From NCBI RefSeq assembly GCF_003627795.1, contig NZ_CP032686.1, positions 692,636 through 756,635 of the forward strand: a stretch of 64,000 nucleotides of DNA, written 5' to 3'. Shown here piece by piece: positions 19,338 through 29,998 of the stretch (its first letter is position 1; each line of letters starts with the position of its first letter). Position numbers and translations under genes: made by a program. Under the pieces are notes generated by a model. The model had not been told where the DNA came from and did not search any database. It saw only the letters and a program-made list of their open reading frames with translations. This stretch comes from Rhizobium sp. CCGE531 (GTDB lineage Bacteria; Pseudomonadota; Alphaproteobacteria; Rhizobiales; Rhizobiaceae).

Positions 19338-20116
19338 TACCATTCTCCTTTGAACTGTGCGGGGCGCTTCTCCGTGAAGGAAGCAACGCCCTCCTTTAGA
19401 TCCCCCGTCTTCGCAACAAGGATCGAGCCCAGCGCCTCGACGGCGGTCCCGTTGTCCTCGCCATTTGCGGAGGCGATCATGAGTTTGACGACTTCGAGCG
19501 CGGCCGGACCGCGTGCTGCGATGCGCGCCGCATACTCCCTGGCAGCCGCGACGGCGTTGCCTGTCGTTGTGACTGCGTCGACGATGCCGAAAGCACGTGC
19601 CTCCTCGGCAGTGAATATCTCTCCACCAAGAGCCATCCGGCGCACAAGCTGGGCGCCGAAGCGCTTCACCAGACGCTGGGTGCCGGACCAGCCGGGAACC
19701 ATACCAAGACCCGTCTCGGGAAGGCCGATCTTGATCTGCTCCTCCGCGATGCGAATGTCGGCGACACCCGCAAGCTCAAGCCCGCCGCCAAGCGCATGAC
19801 CATTGAGAGCTGCGACGAGCGGGACGCGAAGCGTTGCGAGCCGCTCGAAGATGCGATGACCGTGACGAACCCATGCGTGACCGAACTCTTCGGCTCGCAT
19901 TCCACCCCAAGCCTTGATGTCGCCGCCGGCCGAGAATCCCTTGCCTTCGCCGGTCAGGATCGCGACTCGAACCTTTGAGTTGGCCTCCACTTCGTCAGCG
20001 GCATCGGACAACGCCTTGAGCATGTCGAGGTCGAGTGCGTTCAGCTTTTCAGGCCGCGAAACCGTCATCGTCGCGACGTGGCCTTCCACGTCGACCTTCA
20101 CCGTACCGCTAGCCAT
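19337..20116 (-). CDS. Enoyl-CoA hydratase/isomerase family protein
   Basis: 259 aa from the ATG at 20116, which overlaps the end of the CoA-transferase gene by 8 bp. Crotonase fold: VSRPEKLNALDLDML at the N-terminus, GKGFSAGGDIKAWGG as the oxyanion-hole segment, GHALGGGLELAGVADIRI with the first catalytic Glu position, and GLPETGLGMVPGWSGTQRL with the second. Active-site residues for hydration appear present. Together with the CoA-transferase it implies a CoA-thioester intermediate that is hydrated, isomerised or cleaved. Confidence 0.88.
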   Translation of the reverse strand: MASGTVKVDVEGHVATMTVSRPEKLNALDLDMLKALSDAADEVEANSKVRVAILTGEGKGFSAGGDIKAWGGMRAEEFGHAWVRHGHRIFERLATLRVPLVAALNGHALGGGLELAGVADIRIAEEQIKIGLPETGLGMVPGWSGTQRLVKRFGAQLVRRMALGGEIFTAEEARAFGIVDAVTTTGNAVAAAREYAARIAARGPAALEVVKLMIASANGEDNGTAVEALGSILVAKTGDLKEGVASFTEKRPAQFKGEW

Positions 20117-21722
20117 TGAAGGTGCCCTCCAGAACGCGGGCGCCCTTCTTCGGAAGCGAGAGATCGATGTTGGCTTCGGCAAAGAGGTTCGAGTCCATGA
20201 CCTTGAGATCTTCGGAAACGATCAGCGAAAATTCGGACTGGCCCAGGATGTGTTCCTGGAGATCGATACCCGGAGCGATCTCCGTCACCACGATGCCCTG
20301 CGGCGTCAGTTTCATGACGCAGCGCTCGGTGACATAGATGATGTCCTGCCCCTGTTCGATCGCCCGCTTACCCGAGAAGGTGACATGCTCGACGTGGTTG
20401 ACCAGCTTCTTGAGTTTGCCTTCCTTCTCGATCACAAGCCTGCCTTCTGCGATCGCCAGCTTTGCGCCCGCGTTGAACATTCCGGAGAATACGATCTTCT
20501 TCGCCCGCGCCGTGATGTCGACGAAGCCGCCTGCGCCCGCGGTGACATGCGGACGGAACGACAATTTGGACACGTTGACCGAGCCGTCGCTGCCGATTTC
20601 CAGAAAGGAAAGCAGCGAGGCGTCGAAACCGGCCCCCTGGAAATAGGTAAACTGGTACGGCGAAGGCATGTAGGCGTCGGCGTTCGAGGCGCAGCCGAAG
20701 GCGAAGTCAAGAAGCGGAACGCCACCGACAGCACCCTGCTCGATGACCCATGTCACAGCACCATGAAGGCCCTCTTCCATCAGAATGCGGGGCACATTCG
20801 CCGAGATGCCGAAGCCAAGGTTGACGCAGCTTCCGGCCTGCAGTTCCTGCGCAACACGACGGGCGATGACCTTCTGGATGTTGAACTCCGGGACCCGGAA
20901 AGTGTCGAGCGGCCGGAAGATCTCTCCGGAGATCGCCGGATCGTAGGGCGTCTGCGTCGTCTGTTTCTGATCCGGATCGACGATGACATAGTCGACGAGC
21001 ATGCCAGGCACGCGCACGTCGTGCGGCTTCAGCGAGCCTTCCTTGGTTATGCGCTTGACCTGGGCTATGACGATGCCGCCGCTGTTGCGGGCAGCGAGCG
21101 CCTGATCGAGGCCACCGAGATACGCGCCTTCTTGTTCGTAGGTGAGATTGCCGCGCTCGTCGGCGGTCGTTGCACGGATGATGGCGACTTGCGGCACGAT
21201 CGACGGGAAGAACAGATAGTCGTCGCCTTCGAAGGAGACCCGTTTGACTACCGGCTCCCCGGCCCCGAGATCGTTCATGGCGCAACCCTGCCGGTTCGGA
21301 TCGACGAACGTGTCGATGCCGACCTTCGTCAGAACGCCGGGGCGCTTGGCGGCGGCTTCCCGGTGAATATCGAACATGATGCCCGAAGGAATATTGTAGG
21401 CCGGAATCTCGTTGTTCGTGATCATCTGCCAGATCAGCGGCGGCTCCGCGCTGGATGGACCCGATGGATAGGAACCGCCGATGATCTTCTTGAGAAGACC
21501 CTTCTTGGCGATGTAATCGACGCCCTTGATGCCGCTCATGTCACCGGCGGCGATCGGATGCAGTGTCGTGATATCCCTTGGGTGACCGGTGCTGTCGAAG
21601 CGCTCGCCAATCGCCTTCAACATGAGGTCGGGGCAGCCGAGGCCGCTCGACGACGAAACGGAGACGACGGCGCCGTCCGGAATGAGGGCTGCGGCTTCCG
21701 CCGGGGTGATGTGCTTGCTCAT
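20109..21722 (-). CDS. Acyl-CoA:carboxylate CoA-transferase (family I, fused alpha-beta)
   Basis: A 537-aa single-chain CoA-transferase of the acetate CoA-transferase YdiF type. The N-terminal half begins ITPAEAAALIPDGAVVSVSS and has IGGSYPSGPSSAEPPL; the C-terminal half carries WVIEQGAVGGVPLLDFAFG, where the Glu is the expected catalytic residue that forms the glutamyl-CoA intermediate. It activates an organic acid made in the pathway. It starts 6 bp after the Gfo/Idh/MocA gene and overlaps the hydratase gene. Confidence 0.87.
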   Translation of the reverse strand: MSKHITPAEAAALIPDGAVVSVSSSSGLGCPDLMLKAIGERFDSTGHPRDITTLHPIAAGDMSGIKGVDYIAKKGLLKKIIGGSYPSGPSSAEPPLIWQMITNNEIPAYNIPSGIMFDIHREAAAKRPGVLTKVGIDTFVDPNRQGCAMNDLGAGEPVVKRVSFEGDDYLFFPSIVPQVAIIRATTADERGNLTYEQEGAYLGGLDQALAARNSGGIVIAQVKRITKEGSLKPHDVRVPGMLVDYVIVDPDQKQTTQTPYDPAISGEIFRPLDTFRVPEFNIQKVIARRVAQELQAGSCVNLGFGISANVPRILMEEGLHGAVTWVIEQGAVGGVPLLDFAFGCASNADAYMPSPYQFTYFQGAGFDASLLSFLEIGSDGSVNVSKLSFRPHVTAGAGGFVDITARAKKIVFSGMFNAGAKLAIAEGRLVIEKEGKLKKLVNHVEHVTFSGKRAIEQGQDIIYVTERCVMKLTPQGIVVTEIAPGIDLQEHILGQSEFSLIVSEDLKVMDSNLFAEANIDLSLPKKGARVLEGTFNG

Positions 21723-21728
21723 GTTCGT

Positions 21729-23776
<2,048 letters not shown>

Positions 23777-23813
23777 GACAAACCTCCAGCGGCCTCCACC
23801 ATATCGATTTATT

Positions 23814-23831
23814 AATTGGAACGTTCCAATT
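23814..23831. promoter_or_regulatory. LacI-type operator, perfect 18-bp palindrome
   Basis: AATTGGAACGTTCCAATT is a perfect palindrome with the central CG that LacI/GalR proteins require. It is located just upstream of the LacI-family gene, where it would control the regulator and the operon behind it. Confidence 0.8.
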
Positions 23832-23952
23832 CAGTCAAGAGAAAAAAATCGAACACCTACCGCAGGGCGCAACGATATCACATAACTCTATGTATTTGTT
23901 ATAATAATAATTTTTCGGCGTTTTGGCCGAGCAGTCATTGATGGTAAATATT

Positions 23953-23968
23953 TTTGGAACGATCTAAA
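23953..23968. promoter_or_regulatory. Possible second, weaker LacI-type operator
   Basis: TTGGAACGATCTAA shares the left half and central CG of the perfect operator but has three changes in the right half. The two centres are about 138 bp apart, compatible with DNA looping by a LacI tetramer. The surrounding DNA (about 23880-24000) is unusually AT-rich and probably contains the promoter. Confidence 0.4.
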
Positions 23969-24156
23969 TGTTATATAGATGATCGCTTGCTCGCGAACGG
24001 AAAATGAAAAGCCAGAATCCATCTCTGATCTGTCCAGTTCTCTCGTGGGCCGCGCGAGCTTCTTGCAAAAAATTGGTAGGGCCTGCCGCCAGGAGTGAAG
24101 CCGTCGTGCTCAGAGCGGCGGGCCTGCCAGATCATATCCGTAGGAAGACGGTGCGC

Positions 24157-25272
24157 TCAAAGCCGACAAGGTCCATCCATGATACCCGGCTTGGAGTCGG
24201 CCGGCGGCCGGGACTCGATATGCAGGTCGGAGGCCCGCAAGTCCTTCGCTGTCAGGATAGCAGGGAGTTGCAGCCGCGCCGGCATATCTTCACGCTGTAT
24301 ATGAGTGCATGTGCGAAATGTTGCCCCTCCGCTGGTCACCGTCACAACCTCCGATGCCTCGACCGTCGAACCGTCATTCAGGGACACCACGAATTTGGCG
24401 CTTCGGTTCTTGCCGGCACGTTTGACGGAAACCAGCTGATCGGCAGTAAGGCTCTTCACCCGCTCGGCAAAAGCGACCATGAGCTTGGCGATCGCCGCCT
24501 GCTGCGACTGGCTGAACGCCGCCGGATCATAGTCTTCCGAGAGAGAAAGGATCGCCGTCCGCGACGCCGTATCGGCGGATTCCAGAACCCAGGTCGATGT
24601 GACCGGGACGCTGACGCCGCCATAATCCTCGTTGCGCGAGGCCGCCAAGCTCTGCCCGATGCTCATGGTCTCGTTCTGATAGGCTTGTCCCATGGCAAGC
24701 AATTGCGCTTCCGGCACCAGGACGGTGACAATTTGAATGGGGTTTTCCTGTATGCGGTTGATGATGTCATAGACGCCGCTTTCCGGCGCAGCGACAGTTC
24801 CACCTGGCCCGTTTGCCGCCATTTTCCGCATGTTCCCCAGTATCTGATCCACGCCGAACGGACTGCGCGGATAGCCGTTCAGATCCGTTTCGAGCTCGAG
24901 CGCGCCAACACCGTAAGCAGTGAGAGAATTGCGATAAAGCGTGTTCATCTGATAGGTTTCGGCAGCGCCGGCAGCGTCATCCGGCAGGTCGGCGCCGAGG
25001 GACCAGCGAACCCGCATGCCCTTGTCGTCTCGCGATAGAACTGTCATGCGCTGGCGAAAGTCGCCGCGTATCGTTACGGGAAAGGAGCCTGACTTGTCGA
25101 ACCAGAAAGACATATCGCTTTCGTTCGCCTTTTGGACGCGATAGCTGTGCTCGGCCCCGGTTGCCGGCGCATAACCAGGAACGGTGGCACTCTCGTCAGA
25201 CCATGCAGGGCTCGACAGCGCGGCGCTGACGCAAAGGCAGGCAACAGCCGTTCTCAAGCACAATGTCTTCAT
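24157..25272 (-). CDS. Exported protein of unknown function
   Basis: 371 aa from the ATG at 25272 (GGAG seven bases upstream). A clear signal peptide, MKTLCLRTAVACLCVSAALS, is followed by a cleavage region around PAWSDESA. The mature protein has segments such as YRVQKANESDMSFWFDKSGSFPVTIRGDFRQRM and a C-terminal part rich in beta-strand patterns; no family motif is recognised. The start overlaps the stop of the upstream gene by 4 bp (ATGA), so the two are co-translated and probably work together in the periplasm. Confidence 0.6.
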   Translation of the reverse strand: MKTLCLRTAVACLCVSAALSSPAWSDESATVPGYAPATGAEHSYRVQKANESDMSFWFDKSGSFPVTIRGDFRQRMTVLSRDDKGMRVRWSLGADLPDDAAGAAETYQMNTLYRNSLTAYGVGALELETDLNGYPRSPFGVDQILGNMRKMAANGPGGTVAAPESGVYDIINRIQENPIQIVTVLVPEAQLLAMGQAYQNETMSIGQSLAASRNEDYGGVSVPVTSTWVLESADTASRTAILSLSEDYDPAAFSQSQQAAIAKLMVAFAERVKSLTADQLVSVKRAGKNRSAKFVVSLNDGSTVEASEVVTVTSGGATFRTCTHIQREDMPARLQLPAILTAKDLRASDLHIESRPPADSKPGIMDGPCRL

Positions 25273-26153
25273 TCGGATCTCCATGGCGCTGCTGCAGTTA
25301 CGACACCGAAGGGATTGAATTTATATTCATCCTCCTCATATCGACTGTCGTCGGATAAAGTGGCGTGACGATCCGTTACGGCCGCTCCAACGCCTTTTTG
25401 GGTCATTTCATCGGCGATTTCATCAATCAGCGCGGCGATCTTGAGCTGCTCGACATTGGTTGACGGCGGTTGATCGCTCTTTCGATCGAGTGTGACCAAC
25501 ACATCAGGCAAGCCAATCAGATGAAATCCGACGCTCGCCATCCCTTCAAAGTCATCGCCGATAGGGCGGCGCGCGAAGGCGAGACGGCAACTCCTCGCAA
25601 GTGCCAGCAAATCTTGGGCGCCCGTTGCGCTGAGCGCCTGCTCGCAAAGCTCCTTCCATCGCCGCACGCCGTGGGCGACACCCGCACTCTCGCCCTTTGC
25701 CGCGATCGCACCGTGATCAAGCATGTATTTTACGAACGCCAAGGCTTTTGCCGATGTCGTTACGGTTGTTTCCGCCGTCATTGGCGGGCCAAGGACATAT
25801 AGGACCGAGCCGTGCCCGGCGACGGCGTCTTCGTCAGCCTCTTCATAAGCATCGGGATCGACGCGATCCCAGCAAATATTGAACGATCGTACCATCCGAT
25901 CGTCAGGCTTATCCTGCGAGAACTCATCATCAATGGTAAAGCCGCCGCCGAGCATCTCGATGGCTATACGAGCGCCCTGATCGAGAGCCGCAAGGCCATT
26001 TTCTCTACCGAGAAAACAAAGGACGTGGCGCGGTTTGTAATTGGAACGGGATACGGCAAATGGCGGAGATTTGCTTGATGCCATGCCGAGGGACGGCTTG
26101 CTCAGGATAAGGCCGCCCAGGAATGCAAGAACGCCACGACGCACTGAGTTCAT
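25269..26153 (-). CDS. Exported protein of unknown function, partner of the downstream gene
   Basis: 294 aa. The N-terminus MNSVRRGVLAFLGGLILSKP has a twin-arginine followed by a hydrophobic stretch, so it may be a Sec or Tat signal. The body contains HVLCFLGRENGLAALDQGARIAIEMLGGGFTIDDEFS and a long helical middle; no domain is recognised with confidence. The gene overlaps the next by 4 bp. No other gene lies within 400 bp on this strand, making this a two-gene operon of unknown purpose. Confidence 0.55.
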   Translation of the reverse strand: MNSVRRGVLAFLGGLILSKPSLGMASSKSPPFAVSRSNYKPRHVLCFLGRENGLAALDQGARIAIEMLGGGFTIDDEFSQDKPDDRMVRSFNICWDRVDPDAYEEADEDAVAGHGSVLYVLGPPMTAETTVTTSAKALAFVKYMLDHGAIAAKGESAGVAHGVRRWKELCEQALSATGAQDLLALARSCRLAFARRPIGDDFEGMASVGFHLIGLPDVLVTLDRKSDQPPSTNVEQLKIAALIDEIADEMTQKGVGAAVTDRHATLSDDSRYEEDEYKFNPFGVVTAAAPWRSE

Positions 26154-26465
26154 TCCAGCATCCTATGGTTTTCAATCAATAGCATCGCGAATTTTCGCAA
26201 CACGCTATCCAAGCCCCACCATACCGCGCTCACCCTATTTCCGCCGCTTCTTGATTTCAACAGACAACTGCCGGTTGGTTGAGCTGGGCGGCTGATTTGG
26301 CCTGATATTTCATATTTTTGTTCTGGCGGCGTGCTCCCCGCCTCTTCTCCATGGTCAGTGCGACCGTTTTAGCTCGAGCTTCGATTTCCGACCGCAAGGG
26401 CAATATCACCCAATTGGCATCAATCATTGGGCAGGCTGGCGCCGGACCATATTCAGCAACGCCTA

Positions 26466-26538
26466 TTGACAACTTGTCCTTCATGGGACTTGATGTGGGA
26501 ATCCGTTAAAACGGACAGATGTCCAATATATAGGACAT
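26466..26538 (+). promoter_or_regulatory. Promoter region with repeated TGTCC/GGACA operators for the amino-acid-type ABC operon
   Basis: TTGACA at 26466-26471 is a plausible -35. TGTCC at 26475-26479 pairs with GGACT at 26486-26490, GGACA-GA-TGTCC occupies 26513-26524, and ATGTCCAATATATAGGACAT (26519-26538) is a near-perfect 20-bp palindrome. The repeats sit directly before the binding-protein gene at 26572, whose operon ends with an IclR-type regulator, the likely binder. The rest of 26154-26465 shows no gene. Confidence 0.5.
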
Positions 26539-26571
26539 TGGGAACCATGCTTTACAAAAAGGGGAACCGCA

Positions 26572-27411
26572 ATGACGATTTCACTTCGAACCGGCCTGAT
26601 CTCACTGGCCGCGACAGCAATTCTATGCAGCCCGGTGCTGGCCGCCGGCAGCAAGCTTGATGAGGTGCTCGCCCGCGGCCACCTCGTCATGGGAACCGGC
26701 AGCACCAACGCGCCCTGGCACTTCAAGAGCGCGGACGACAAGCTCCAGGGCTTTGACGTCGACATGGGCCATATCATCGCCAAGGCCCTCTTCAGCGATC
26801 CGGACAAGATCGAATATGTCAACCAGTCCTCGGACGCGCGCATTCCGAACATCACCACCGATAAGGTCGACATCACCTGCCAGTTCATGACGGTGACGGG
26901 CGAGCGTGCTCAGCAGATCGCTTTCACGATTCCCTATTATCGCGAGGGCGTCGGCCTCATGCTCAAGGCAGACGGCAAATATGCCGATTATGCCGCACTC
27001 AAGGCAGCCGGCTCCTCGGTGACGATCTCGGTGCTTCAGAATGTCTATGCGGAAGCCATGGTTCATGCGGCCCTTCCGGAGGCAACCGTCGACCAGTACG
27101 ATTCCGTCGACCTGATCTACCAGGCGCTGGAATCCGGCCGGGCTGATGCGGCTGCCACCGATCAGTCGTCACTTGCCTGGTACATGACTCAAAACCCCGG
27201 CAAGTATAAGGATGCCGGTTATGGATGGAACCCGCAGACCTATGCCTGCGGCGTCAAGCGCGGCGATCAGGACTGGCTGAACTTCGTCAATACCGCCCTT
27301 CACGAGGCGATGACCGGCGTCGAGTTCGACACTTATGCAAAGTCCTATAAAACTTGGTTCGGCAAAGACCTGGCACCTCCGCAGATCGGCTTTCCGGTCG
27401 AATTCAAGTAG
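26572..27411 (+). CDS. ABC transporter substrate-binding protein, polar amino acid type (family 3)
   Basis: 279 aa with signal peptide MTISLRTGLISLAATAILCS and a VLA cleavage motif before AGSKLDEVLARGHLVMGTG. The fold signature is clear: LQGFDVDMGHIIAKALF, the D-T-Q/R binding area, ITCQFMTVTGERAQQIAFTIPYYREGVGLM, and DAAATDQSSLAWYM. It binds an amino acid or similar small charged ligand in the periplasm. GGGGAACCG precedes the ATG. First gene of a six-gene plus-strand operon. Confidence 0.9.
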   Translation: MTISLRTGLISLAATAILCSPVLAAGSKLDEVLARGHLVMGTGSTNAPWHFKSADDKLQGFDVDMGHIIAKALFSDPDKIEYVNQSSDARIPNITTDKVDITCQFMTVTGERAQQIAFTIPYYREGVGLMLKADGKYADYAALKAAGSSVTISVLQNVYAEAMVHAALPEATVDQYDSVDLIYQALESGRADAAATDQSSLAWYMTQNPGKYKDAGYGWNPQTYACGVKRGDQDWLNFVNTALHEAMTGVEFDTYAKSYKTWFGKDLAPPQIGFPVEFK

Positions 27412-27416
27412 TTGGC

Positions 27417-27445
27417 AAAAGGAACGGGAGTATCTCCCGTTCCTT
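27417..27445 (+). terminator. Strong hairpin between binding-protein and permease genes
   Basis: GGAACGGGAG (27421-27430) pairs perfectly with CTCCCGTTCC (27434-27443) around a 3-base loop, extended by two A-T pairs on the outside. It lies in the 53-bp gap after the binding-protein stop. Such hairpins commonly stabilise the upstream mRNA or partly terminate, so that the binding protein is made in excess over the membrane subunits. Confidence 0.7.
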
Positions 27446-27464
27446 CTTCTGGAGGTGGCCTGTC

Positions 27465-28127
27465 ATGGGTTACACGCTGAATTTTGCCGCCGTTTGGCGC
27501 AACTTTGATTTTCTTTTGAGCGGATTGATGCTGAGCCTTGGGCTGGCTGTGATCTCGCTGGTGATTGGTGCCGCGCTTGGTCTTCTGGTGGCCTTTGCGC
27601 TGATCTCGAAGCAACGGGTTGCTTCAGTGCCGGCACGCTGTTACGTCACGCTTATCCGCAATCTGCCAATCCTGGTGCTTGTGCTTTTTGCTTTCTTTGC
27701 ATTGCCGCAAATAGGTTTCAGGCTCGACAAGATAAAAAGCTTCGTTCTCGTCCTGTCCTTGTACTCGGGCGCCTATCTCGCCGAAGTATTTCGTGCTGGC
27801 CTGCTGTCCATCCCGAGGGGCCTGACGGAGGCCGGGCTTGCGATCGGCCTCACCGGGATGCAGATTCGTACATCGATCGTCGCCCCGCTGATGCTGCGCA
27901 ATGTGCTGCCTTCCTTGTCGTCAACCGTCATATCGCTGTTCAAGGATACCTCGCTCGCTGCAACCATTGCCGTTCCGGAACTGACTTTTGCCGCGCGCAA
28001 GATCAACGTCGAAAGCTTCCGCGTGGTCGAGACATGGCTGGTTACCTCAGCGCTCTATGTCGCAACCTGTCTCCTGATCGCCGCCGCCATGCGCTTTGTT
28101 GAACGCCGGCTGGCACTGCCGAGGTAA
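27465..28127 (+). CDS. Amino acid-type ABC transporter permease (HisMQ family)
   Basis: 220 aa from the ATG at 27465, with GGAGG ten bases upstream; the longer open frame overlaps the previous gene and is not used. Membrane segments include LLSGLMLSLGLAVISLVIGAALGLLVAFAL. The EAA loop is FRAGLLSIPRGLTEAGLAIGLTGMQIRTSIVAPLMLR. Inner-membrane half of the transporter, paired with the next gene product. Confidence 0.9.
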   Translation: MGYTLNFAAVWRNFDFLLSGLMLSLGLAVISLVIGAALGLLVAFALISKQRVASVPARCYVTLIRNLPILVLVLFAFFALPQIGFRLDKIKSFVLVLSLYSGAYLAEVFRAGLLSIPRGLTEAGLAIGLTGMQIRTSIVAPLMLRNVLPSLSSTVISLFKDTSLAATIAVPELTFAARKINVESFRVVETWLVTSALYVATCLLIAAAMRFVERRLALPR

Positions 28128-28131
28128 GTCG

Positions 28132-28791
28132 ATGTCACAGACCTTTTTGGATCAGCTCTGGATCGCCCGCTATGTCATTATGAACGGTCTGGCAATGACC
28201 GTGTCCATATCGTTGCTGGCGATTCTGGGTGGCTCATGTCTCGGCGTCCTTGTCGGACTGGCCCTGGCCTATGGCAATACCGTCCTTCGTATCATCATAC
28301 GCGTCTATACGGATGTGATCCGTGGTACGCCGGTCCTCGTCCTGGTGCTTGCAAGCTACTATGTGTCGAGTGCCGTCGGGTTCGCCCTCGGGCCCTTTGC
28401 CGCCGGTGTCCTGGCGTTGGCCGTCTTCTGCTCGTCTCACGTCGGCGAAATCGTGCGCGGCGCGCTGCAGGCGATCCCGAAAGGGCAAACCGAAGCGGCC
28501 AAGGCGATCGGGCTGACCTTTTCGCAGACATTCACCTCGGTGCTCTGGCCGCAGGCACTGCGCCAATGCTTGCCAGCCTGGGTCAATACGGCCGCAGAGA
28601 TGGTCAAGGCGTCGACCTTGCTGTCCGTCATTGGGGTCGCCGAGCTGCTTCTCCGCTCACAGGAGATTATTTCCCGCAACTTCATGAGCCTGCAATTCTA
28701 CTTTCTTGCAGGGGCTCTGTACTTCGTCGTCAACTTCGGGATCGAACGCTTCGGTCAGTTCATCGAGCGCAAGACCGCTCTTCCATCGTGA
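28132..28791 (+). CDS. Amino acid-type ABC transporter permease (HisMQ family), second subunit
   Basis: 219 aa from the ATG at 28132, four bases after the previous stop. Membrane helices start at YVIMNGLAMTVSISLLAILGGSCLGVLVGLALAY. The EAA loop is VRGALQAIPKGQTEAAKAIGLTFSQTFTSVLWPQALR. It should form a heterodimer with the preceding permease. Confidence 0.9.
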   Translation: MSQTFLDQLWIARYVIMNGLAMTVSISLLAILGGSCLGVLVGLALAYGNTVLRIIIRVYTDVIRGTPVLVLVLASYYVSSAVGFALGPFAAGVLALAVFCSSHVGEIVRGALQAIPKGQTEAAKAIGLTFSQTFTSVLWPQALRQCLPAWVNTAAEMVKASTLLSVIGVAELLLRSQEIISRNFMSLQFYFLAGALYFVVNFGIERFGQFIERKTALPS

Positions 28792-28803
28792 GGAAGCCAA
28801 GCC

Positions 28804-29574
28804 ATGGCCAAGACAATTCTTGAAATCAAGGGCCTGCGGAAGACCTACGGTCATCACGAGGTCCTCAAAGGCGTTGACTGCTCGGTCGCCGAGGGTGAAG
28901 TCATCTCGATCATCGGGTCGTCCGGATCGGGCAAGACGACCATGCTGCGCTGCGTCAACATGCTGGAAGAGTTTCAGGACGGCACGATCAGCCTCGACGG
29001 CGAAGAGATCGGTTATCACATCGAGGGCAGTTCGCGCCGGCGCAAGAGTGAAAAGGAGATTGCCCGTCAGCGCGCGCTGACGGGGATGGCCTTCCAGCAA
29101 TTCAATCTCTTTCCGCACATGAGCGCGGCCGAAAACGTGATGCTTGGCCTGATCAAGGTCAAGAAGATGCAGAAGGCCGAGGCACGCGTAATCGCCGAGC
29201 GCTGGCTCGACCGTGTCGGCCTTTCGGCTCGTACCAATCACTATCCCGGTCAGCTTTCCGGCGGCCAGCAACAGCGTGTGGCGATCGCCCGCGCGATCGC
29301 GATGTCGCCGCGCCTGATGCTCTTCGACGAAGTGACCTCCGCACTCGACCCGGAACTGGTGGGCGAAGTGCTGCAGGTGATCAAGGGTCTTGCCGCGGAT
29401 GGAATGACCATGCTGCTGGTCACGCACGAAATGCGTTTTGCCTATGAAGTCTCGTCCCGGGTCATCTTCATGAACCAGGGCGTGATCTGTGAGCAAGGCG
29501 ATCCGAAGGAAATGTTCATCAAGCCCACAACCGAGCGGCTTGCCGAATTCCTGAAAACCTCAAGCTTCAACTAA
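28804..29574 (+). CDS. Amino acid-type ABC transporter ATPase (GlnQ/HisP-like)
   Basis: 256 aa: Walker [19 protein letters not shown] (residues 39-56), ABC signature [18 protein letters not shown], Walker [21 protein letters not shown], and switch His in [13 protein letters not shown]. Short and without a TOBE domain, as in the polar amino acid group. It starts 12 bp after the permease gene. Confidence 0.93.
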   Translation: MAKTILEIKGLRKTYGHHEVLKGVDCSVAEGEVISIIGSSGSGKTTMLRCVNMLEEFQDGTISLDGEEIGYHIEGSSRRRKSEKEIARQRALTGMAFQQFNLFPHMSAAENVMLGLIKVKKMQKAEARVIAERWLDRVGLSARTNHYPGQLSGGQQQRVAIARAIAMSPRLMLFDEVTSALDPELVGEVLQVIKGLAADGMTMLLVTHEMRFAYEVSSRVIFMNQGVICEQGDPKEMFIKPTTERLAEFLKTSSFN

Positions 29575-29590
29575 AGAGGAAAAGAAGAAT

Positions 29591-29980
29591 ATGACGATCA
29601 AGCGTTATGGTGCGGGCGAGACCGGCGCAGGCGGCCAACCGCTGCCATTTGCACGGGCTACCGAAGCCGCTGGATGGCTTTATGTGTCCGGCCAGGTGCC
29701 GATGGAAAAGGGTGAGATCGTGCCCGGCGGCATCGTCGGCCAGAGCCGCAAGGCAATCGAAAACATGATTGCGATCCTCGATGAAGCCGGCTACAGCTTG
29801 GAAGATGTCGTGCGCGTCGGCGTGTGGCTTGACGATCCACGTGATTTCTGGAGCTTCAACGGTGTCTATGCCGAGTACTTCGGCAAGAACCCGCCGGCCC
29901 GCGCTTGCGTTCAATCGCGCATGATGGTCGATTGCAAGGTCGAGGTCGATTGCGTGGCTTACCGCGCCGATCGCGCCTGA
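29591..29980 (+). CDS. RidA family protein (enamine/imine deaminase-like)
   Basis: 129 aa of the YjgF/YER057c/UK114 family. Visible features: GGQPLPFARATEAAGWLYVSGQVP at the N-terminus, the stretch GGIVGQSRKAIENMIAILDEAGYSLEDVVRVGVWLDD, and NPPARACVQSRMMVDCKVEVDC, where the family's substrate-binding Arg is present. Members hydrolyse reactive enamines made by PLP enzymes or flavin amine oxidases. Placement between ABC ATPase and IclR genes suggests the imported compound is an amine or amino acid derivative. Confidence 0.88.
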   Translation: MTIKRYGAGETGAGGQPLPFARATEAAGWLYVSGQVPMEKGEIVPGGIVGQSRKAIENMIAILDEAGYSLEDVVRVGVWLDDPRDFWSFNGVYAEYFGKNPPARACVQSRMMVDCKVEVDCVAYRADRA

Positions 29981-29998
29981 CAAGGATAGGAGAAGAGC

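Noticed and set aside
26257..26484. 75-codon minus-strand open frame in the gap before the ABC operon
   Set aside because: No ribosome site, no domain, and it overlaps the promoter and operator repeats of the operon.
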